Origin: JASHPR01 sp963833885 | GTDB lineage: Bacteria > Actinomycetota > Actinomycetes > Streptosporangiales > Streptosporangiaceae | Length of the DNA stretch: 64,000 nt | NCBI GenBank assembly: GCA_963833885.1 | Contig: CAWHZU010000033.1 | Coordinates: 124,001-188,000 of the forward strand | Direction of reading: 5' to 3' | Shown here: positions 60,607 to 64,000 of the stretch, piece by piece | Layout of the letters: every line of letters starts with the position of its first letter | How positions within the stretch are numbered: the stretch's first letter is position 1 | The notes under the pieces: model-generated | Told to the model about the DNA's origin: nothing | Databases searched by the model: none | Seen by the model: only the letters and a program-made list of their open reading frames with translations | Position numbers and translations under genes: made by a program

Positions 60607-61305
60607 GTGAAGCTTTCGATACTGATGCCGGTGTACAACGAGCGGGCGACCTTGATCTCGGCAATCAAAGACGTCCTTAACGTTAATTTCCCCTGTGAAA
60701 TCGAACTCGTCATCGTGGATGACGGCAGTACGGATGGCACCAGGGACCTGTACTCGTCCCTAGGCGATGACCCCCGCCTGAGCATCCACATGCACAAGCG
60801 CAACCAGGGCAAGGGCGCCGCGATACGCACCGCGGCCGCCGTCGCCACCGGCGACTACATCATCATGTGCGACGCCGACCTCGAGTACTCGCCGGACGAG
60901 ATCCCGTCGCTGCTCGCGCCGGTGCTCGCCGAAGAGGCCGAGGTGGTCTACGGCACCAGGACGTTCGGCAGCCACAACTCCTATTCATACGCCTACGTGC
61001 TGGGCAACAAGGCGGTCACAACGTTCGCGAACGTCCTGTTCAACTGCTATATCAGCGATCTGGAGACCTGCTTCAAGCTGATGCCCGCCGACCTGTACCG
61101 CAAGCTGCGCATCCGCGAGACCGGGTTCGGCATGGAAGCCGAGATCACCGGCAAGCTGCTGCGCCTCGGCATCCGGCCGTACGAGGTGCCGATCACCTAC
61201 AAGGCGCGCACCCGCGAGGCCGGGAAGAAGCTCACCTGGCGCGACGGCGCTGAAGCGCTGTGGATCCTGCTCAGGGAGCGGAGCACGCCGCGCCTGGCCC
61301 GCTGA
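60607..61305 (+). CDS. GT2-family glycosyltransferase
   Basis: A 232-aa enzyme from GTG 60607: KLSILMPVYNERATL, LVIVDDGSTDGTRDL, the nucleotide-sugar DxD in MCDADLEYSPDEI and LETCFKLMPADLYRKL, typical of dolichyl/polyprenyl-phosphate glucosyl or mannosyl synthases. No membrane helices. It is divergent from the UDP-xylose synthase across 128 bp, a low-GC region that must hold both promoters. It probably supplies a polyprenyl-phosphate sugar to the GT-C enzymes of the locus. Confidence 0.9.
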   Translation: MKLSILMPVYNERATLISAIKDVLNVNFPCEIELVIVDDGSTDGTRDLYSSLGDDPRLSIHMHKRNQGKGAAIRTAAAVATGDYIIMCDADLEYSPDEIPSLLAPVLAEEAEVVYGTRTFGSHNSYSYAYVLGNKAVTTFANVLFNCYISDLETCFKLMPADLYRKLRIRETGFGMEAEITGKLLRLGIRPYEVPITYKARTREAGKKLTWRDGAEALWILLRERSTPRLAR

Positions 61306-61306
61306 T

Positions 61307-61322
61307 CTCCGGTTCGCCGGAG
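61307..61322. terminator. Hairpin with TTCG tetraloop
   Basis: CTCCGG-TTCG-CCGGAG, a 6-bp perfect stem capped by the stable UUCG loop, between the convergent genes ending at 61305 and 61330. Confidence 0.65.
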
Positions 61323-61329
61323 CTGGGAG

Positions 61330-61866
61330 TCAGATCCGCCAGCCCTTGCGCTCAACGAGCCACGACAGGGCGATGAACACCGGCGTCGCAAGGCCAATCA
61401 GCAGCGCGCAGCCGCTGAACGCGCTCTGTACGAAGTTTCCCGCGACCGGCGAGATGCCGAAGTAGTAGCCGATGATCACAACCATCAGCAGCAGGTAGCC
61501 GCCTACGGCGGTGCCCAGGTAGTGGATCACGAACCGCCGCCACCCCGGCTCCGGCGCTACGATCGCGCGCAGCCGGGCGCGGGCGTGCCGCCGGCGCGCC
61601 TCCCGCGCCGGCGGCACGCCCGCCGGCGCATTCGGCGCGGGTGGTGCCGCGGGCGTTACCGGCACCTGCGTGGCTACCGGCGCCGAGACCGGTGCGGGAT
61701 TCGACTGGCCAGCGGGTTGGCCCCGATTGGTGATGGCAGCGGCGGCAGCCGCCCCGGCCCTTGCGGAGCGCCGGGCGATGCGCAGGCCGATGCCGAGCGT
61801 ACCCATGATCAGCACGAAGCCGGCCACCATCGGCACGAGATCCTGGCGGATCAGTGAGGACGACAC
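61330..61866 (-). CDS. DUF6256-like membrane protein
   Basis: A 178-aa protein: an N-terminal membrane helix (VPMVAGFVLIMGTLGIGLRI), a long Ala/Pro-rich linker and a C-terminal part with two to three helices (RFVIHYLGTAVGGYLLLMVVIIGYYFGI, FSGCALLIGLATPVFIALSWL). The C-terminal pattern is like small actinobacterial proteins labelled DUF6256, as I recall them. Function unknown. The next minus-strand gene lies 12 bases upstream and is probably cotranscribed. Confidence 0.65.
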   Translation of the reverse strand: MSSSLIRQDLVPMVAGFVLIMGTLGIGLRIARRSARAGAAAAAAITNRGQPAGQSNPAPVSAPVATQVPVTPAAPPAPNAPAGVPPAREARRRHARARLRAIVAPEPGWRRFVIHYLGTAVGGYLLLMVVIIGYYFGISPVAGNFVQSAFSGCALLIGLATPVFIALSWLVERKGWRI

Positions 61867-61878
61867 GTCAGGCCGCTG

Positions 61879-62127
61879 TCAGGCGCGGAGCAGGAAGTGC
61901 CAGCCGCGGACGAAGAAATGCCAGCCGAGCCACAGCCACAGCGCGAACAGCGCCCACCGCCCGAATGGGTAGCGCATGATCACCCGGAACGTGGCGCTGA
62001 GCGTCGGCACGTCGCCGAACTTGTAAGTGAGGGCCAGGCCCTCCCACGCGAACAGGGCGCCGAACAGCAGCGCCCAGACGAAATATCCGATCAGCGGATG
62101 TTTTGTCACACCGACCTCCTGGGTCAT
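61879..62127 (-). CDS. DUF6186-like small membrane protein
   Basis: An 82-aa protein with two membrane helices: HPLIGYFVWALLFGALFAWEG and WALFALWLWLGWHFFVRGWHFL. The Trp-rich second helix and the GDVPTLSATFRVIMRYPFGRW loop match a small family of actinobacterial proteins (DUF6186-like, from memory). Upstream partner of the gene at 61330. Confidence 0.65.
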   Translation of the reverse strand: MTQEVGVTKHPLIGYFVWALLFGALFAWEGLALTYKFGDVPTLSATFRVIMRYPFGRWALFALWLWLGWHFFVRGWHFLLRA

Positions 62128-62255
62128 GGGACGTCTTGGCTATGGTCTACCACTGCGGCGATGCAATCGGATGCGCCAGTCCGGCGCTGTTTGTGGCCCG
62201 GCCCCCGCCGTTTGGCTACGGTTGGAGCGTTTCCCGCCGAGCGAAGGATTCGTCC

Positions 62256-63032
62256 ATGCCGAACCTGTGGAACTCGTTCAGGACCGACGCCAGGACCGGG
62301 ACCACGGCAGAGGTGATCGCCTATCCCGGGGGGAACGGGGACGAGATCCACGCCTACGTGGCCAGGCCGGCCGGGGATGAGCCGGTCCCGGGCGTCGTCG
62401 CGGTGCACCACATGCCCGGCTGGGACGAGTTCTACCGGGAGTTTTCCGAGCGCCTGGCGCGGCACGGCTTCCTGGTGATCTGTCCGGACCTGTACTGCCG
62501 CTTCGGCCACGGGACGCCCGACGACATCACCGCCAAGGTGCGCTCCGAGGGCGGGGTGCCGGACGACAGCGTGGTCGCCGATTGCGGCGCCGCGCTCGCC
62601 TGGCTGAAGGCCCAGCCGGGCAGCAACGGCAAGGTCGGCATCATCGGCAGCTGCTCCGGTGGCCGGCACGCGCTGCTGACCGCCTCCCGGGTCAGCGGGT
62701 TCGGCGCGGTCGTGGACCTGTGGGGCGGGGGTGTGGTCATGTCGCAGTCGGACCTGTCGCCGGCCCGGCCGGTGGCGCCGATCGACTACACCGCCGACCT
62801 GACCGCACCGCTGCTCGGGCTGTTCGGCAACGACGATTCTCATCCCACGCCCGAGCAGGTGAACCAGCACGAGGAGGAGCTGAAGCGGCTGGGCAAGGAG
62901 TACGAGTTCCACCGCTACGACGGCGCCGGGCACGGCTTCTTCTACTACCACGCCCCCATGTACCGGCCCGAGGCCGCGATGGACGGCTGGGCCAAAATCT
63001 TCACCTTCTTCGACACCCACCTGAACGGGTAG
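62256..63032 (+). CDS. Dienelactone-hydrolase-family alpha/beta hydrolase
   Basis: A 258-aa protein from ATG 62256 with GAAGGA upstream. The catalytic triad is C133 in IIGSCSGGRHA, the Asp pair of FGNDDSHPTPEQ (about 193-194) and H226 in YDGAGHGFF. The N-terminal VPGVVAVHHMPGWDEFYREFSERLARHGF is characteristic of the family, which opens dienelactones and hydrolyses related esters. The nucleophile elbow GSCSGG keeps the Cys of true dienelactone hydrolases. Single gene, convergent with the edge gene. Confidence 0.92.
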   Translation: MPNLWNSFRTDARTGTTAEVIAYPGGNGDEIHAYVARPAGDEPVPGVVAVHHMPGWDEFYREFSERLARHGFLVICPDLYCRFGHGTPDDITAKVRSEGGVPDDSVVADCGAALAWLKAQPGSNGKVGIIGSCSGGRHALLTASRVSGFGAVVDLWGGGVVMSQSDLSPARPVAPIDYTADLTAPLLGLFGNDDSHPTPEQVNQHEEELKRLGKEYEFHRYDGAGHGFFYYHAPMYRPEAAMDGWAKIFTFFDTHLNG

Positions 63033-63050
63033 CGGCCGCCGGCGCGCCGG

Positions 63051-64000
63051 TCACCAGCGCGGTGCGCCCGCCGGGGCCATGGCGATCAGCTGGTTGCGCC
63101 GCGGGTCCACCTGGACGTGCACCAGCGTCCCCGCCTTGGCGTCCGCGTAGGTCCGGCTGCCGACGACCAGCGCCCATGCCCGCTGGCTCACACCGTCGTC
63201 GATCGCGATGCAGTGGTCGATGCCGTTGTCCCCGTCGGACTGGGTCCACCGCTTCAGCACCTGGCCGTCAAACTCAGCGAACCGCGGCAGCCGCGACGCC
63301 CGCACCGCGCTGCCGTACACCCAGATCGCCGGGAGCCACCAGGAGGAGCCGGGGAGCACCGCAATGCCCGCCGCCCACAGCGGCCCGGAAGTACTCAGGA
63401 CGGCCAGGACTATCCCGCCGTACATGCAGCCGTACGCGGTGATCAGCACTAGCTCAAGCTTGCCCGGTACGTACTTAGCGTCCGCCCCGCCGAGCAGGAC
63501 CCGGTGCCAGCTGCCGCCAAACGACGACCAGGCGTGACCGCGGTCGGCGGACGAGGAGAACGCCGCCGCCGCGTCCGGAGCAGCGCCCAGCGCCGCCGCG
63601 TACGCGATCCGGCGGTCGCCTGCCACGGCGAGCATCGCGGTCGCCCCCGTCCGCCCGGACCGGCTGCCGATCAGCGCCACCCGGAAGCCGAGCCATTCGG
63701 CCAGCGCCGCCCGGCCCGTCCGGGTGAGCCTGGTGCGCCGGTAGAGCGCCCACGGCGCCTGCATGAAGACGAGGTAGGTGAACGTCACCAGGATGATGTC
63801 GCCTGTCGCGCGATGCTGAACGGTCGCCGTGTCGGCGAGCACCAGGCAGCCAGCACCGGCAACCTCGAGCAGCGCGAGCGTGCCACGCCCGATCCGGCTG
63901 CGCAGCAGGCCGCGCCCCCGGCGCCGGCCCGCACCTCGTCGCTGAACAGCTTGCGGAACTCATCCTCGCCGTCCTCGAAGCCGGTATCGAGCGCCGTGCC
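63051..64000 (-). pseudogene. Membrane protein with apparent frameshift, 5' end outside window
   Basis: The clear part, 263 residues from about 63842, has two or three membrane segments (GDIILVTFTYLVFMQAPWALY, LELVLITAYGCMYGGIVLAVL) and a soluble C-terminal domain. Reading upstream in the same frame gives RSRIGRGTLALLEVAGAGCLVL, a good continuation of the helix, but a stop lies near 63960. In another frame, from the edge to about 63920, the DNA reads ALDTGFEDGEDEFRKLFSDE, which looks coding. The two frames would join with one more base in the C5 run at 63915-63919. So this is a frameshifted or mis-sequenced longer gene. Family unknown. Confidence 0.65.

Noticed and set aside
1..64000. Mobile element or prophage to explain the mosaic
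   Set aside because: No transposase, integrase, phage structural gene, terminal inverted repeat or attachment-site duplication was recognised.
1..64000. tRNA or rRNA genes
   Set aside because: I looked through the intergenic gaps and saw no cloverleaf or rRNA-like sequence; this was by eye only.

Overview
The window is high-GC DNA, roughly 70% by eye, with dense coding on both strands, many GTG/TTG starts and strong third-position G/C bias. The gene content fits a large-genome soil actinomycete: an ECF42-type sigma factor with its DGPF partner, GAF-ANTAR, DUF6131, DUF2795, a PASTA-less Ser/Thr kinase, F420-type flavin-fold oxidoreductase, MerR-PP2C fusion and Lgt with a long C-terminal tail. 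Streptosporangiales, Catenulisporales or relatives are plausible, but no rRNA or tRNA was seen to settle it. I recognised no transposase, phage gene or CRISPR array. The left edge cuts a membrane-protein gene and the right edge cuts a gene that appears frameshifted.

Layout. 1-17.7 kb is a mosaic of short units: a membrane/ABC-permease-like pair, an SDR, an amidase homologue that lacks the catalytic Cys, the YCII/ECF42 sigma/ABM cluster, LysR and TetR regulators with an MFS pump, a Gfo/Idh dehydrogenase, a secreted beta-helix protein, DUF2332, an aldo/keto reductase and a GT-C-like membrane protein. 17.9-28.1 kb is the signalling core: a sensor histidine kinase and a Ser/Thr kinase on the plus strand; a tightly packed minus-strand operon encoding an intracellular subtilase, an ECF-like sigma factor, a small protein with a carboxypeptidase-regulatory-like beta-sandwich and an 867-aa TPR-CHAT caspase-like protease; then a NarL-type response regulator and a GAF-ANTAR protein. 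This four-gene protease/sigma operon is the best candidate for a little-described system. 28.4-43.8 kb holds small membrane and metabolic genes: DUF6131, STAS, EamA, GT9-like, amidase, an MFS/MerR unit with a readable promoter-operator, HIT, a divergent IlvD/Edd dehydratase and zinc alcohol dehydrogenase, ArsR-SRPBCC plus VOC, isochorismatase and a ROK kinase.

At about 45.12 kb a 5'-truncated LuxR/TPR regulator and a 5'-truncated O-methyltransferase meet head to head: a deletion scar or an assembly join. 46.1-50.7 kb carries DUF885, MerR-PP2C, Lgt and an F420/PNPOx-type gene, with three separate minisatellites inside 750 bp. 50.8-61.3 kb is a surface glycan locus, mostly one minus-strand run: two GT-C-like membrane proteins, an NDP-sugar epimerase, two GT2 enzymes, an NDP-sugar 6-dehydrogenase, a PlsC-type acyltransferase, a patatin phospholipase and a UDP-xylose-synthase-type decarboxylase. 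It could make UDP-GlcA and UDP-Xyl and use polyprenyl-phosphate sugars to build a glycan or glycolipid. The end has two small membrane proteins, a dienelactone hydrolase and the edge gene.
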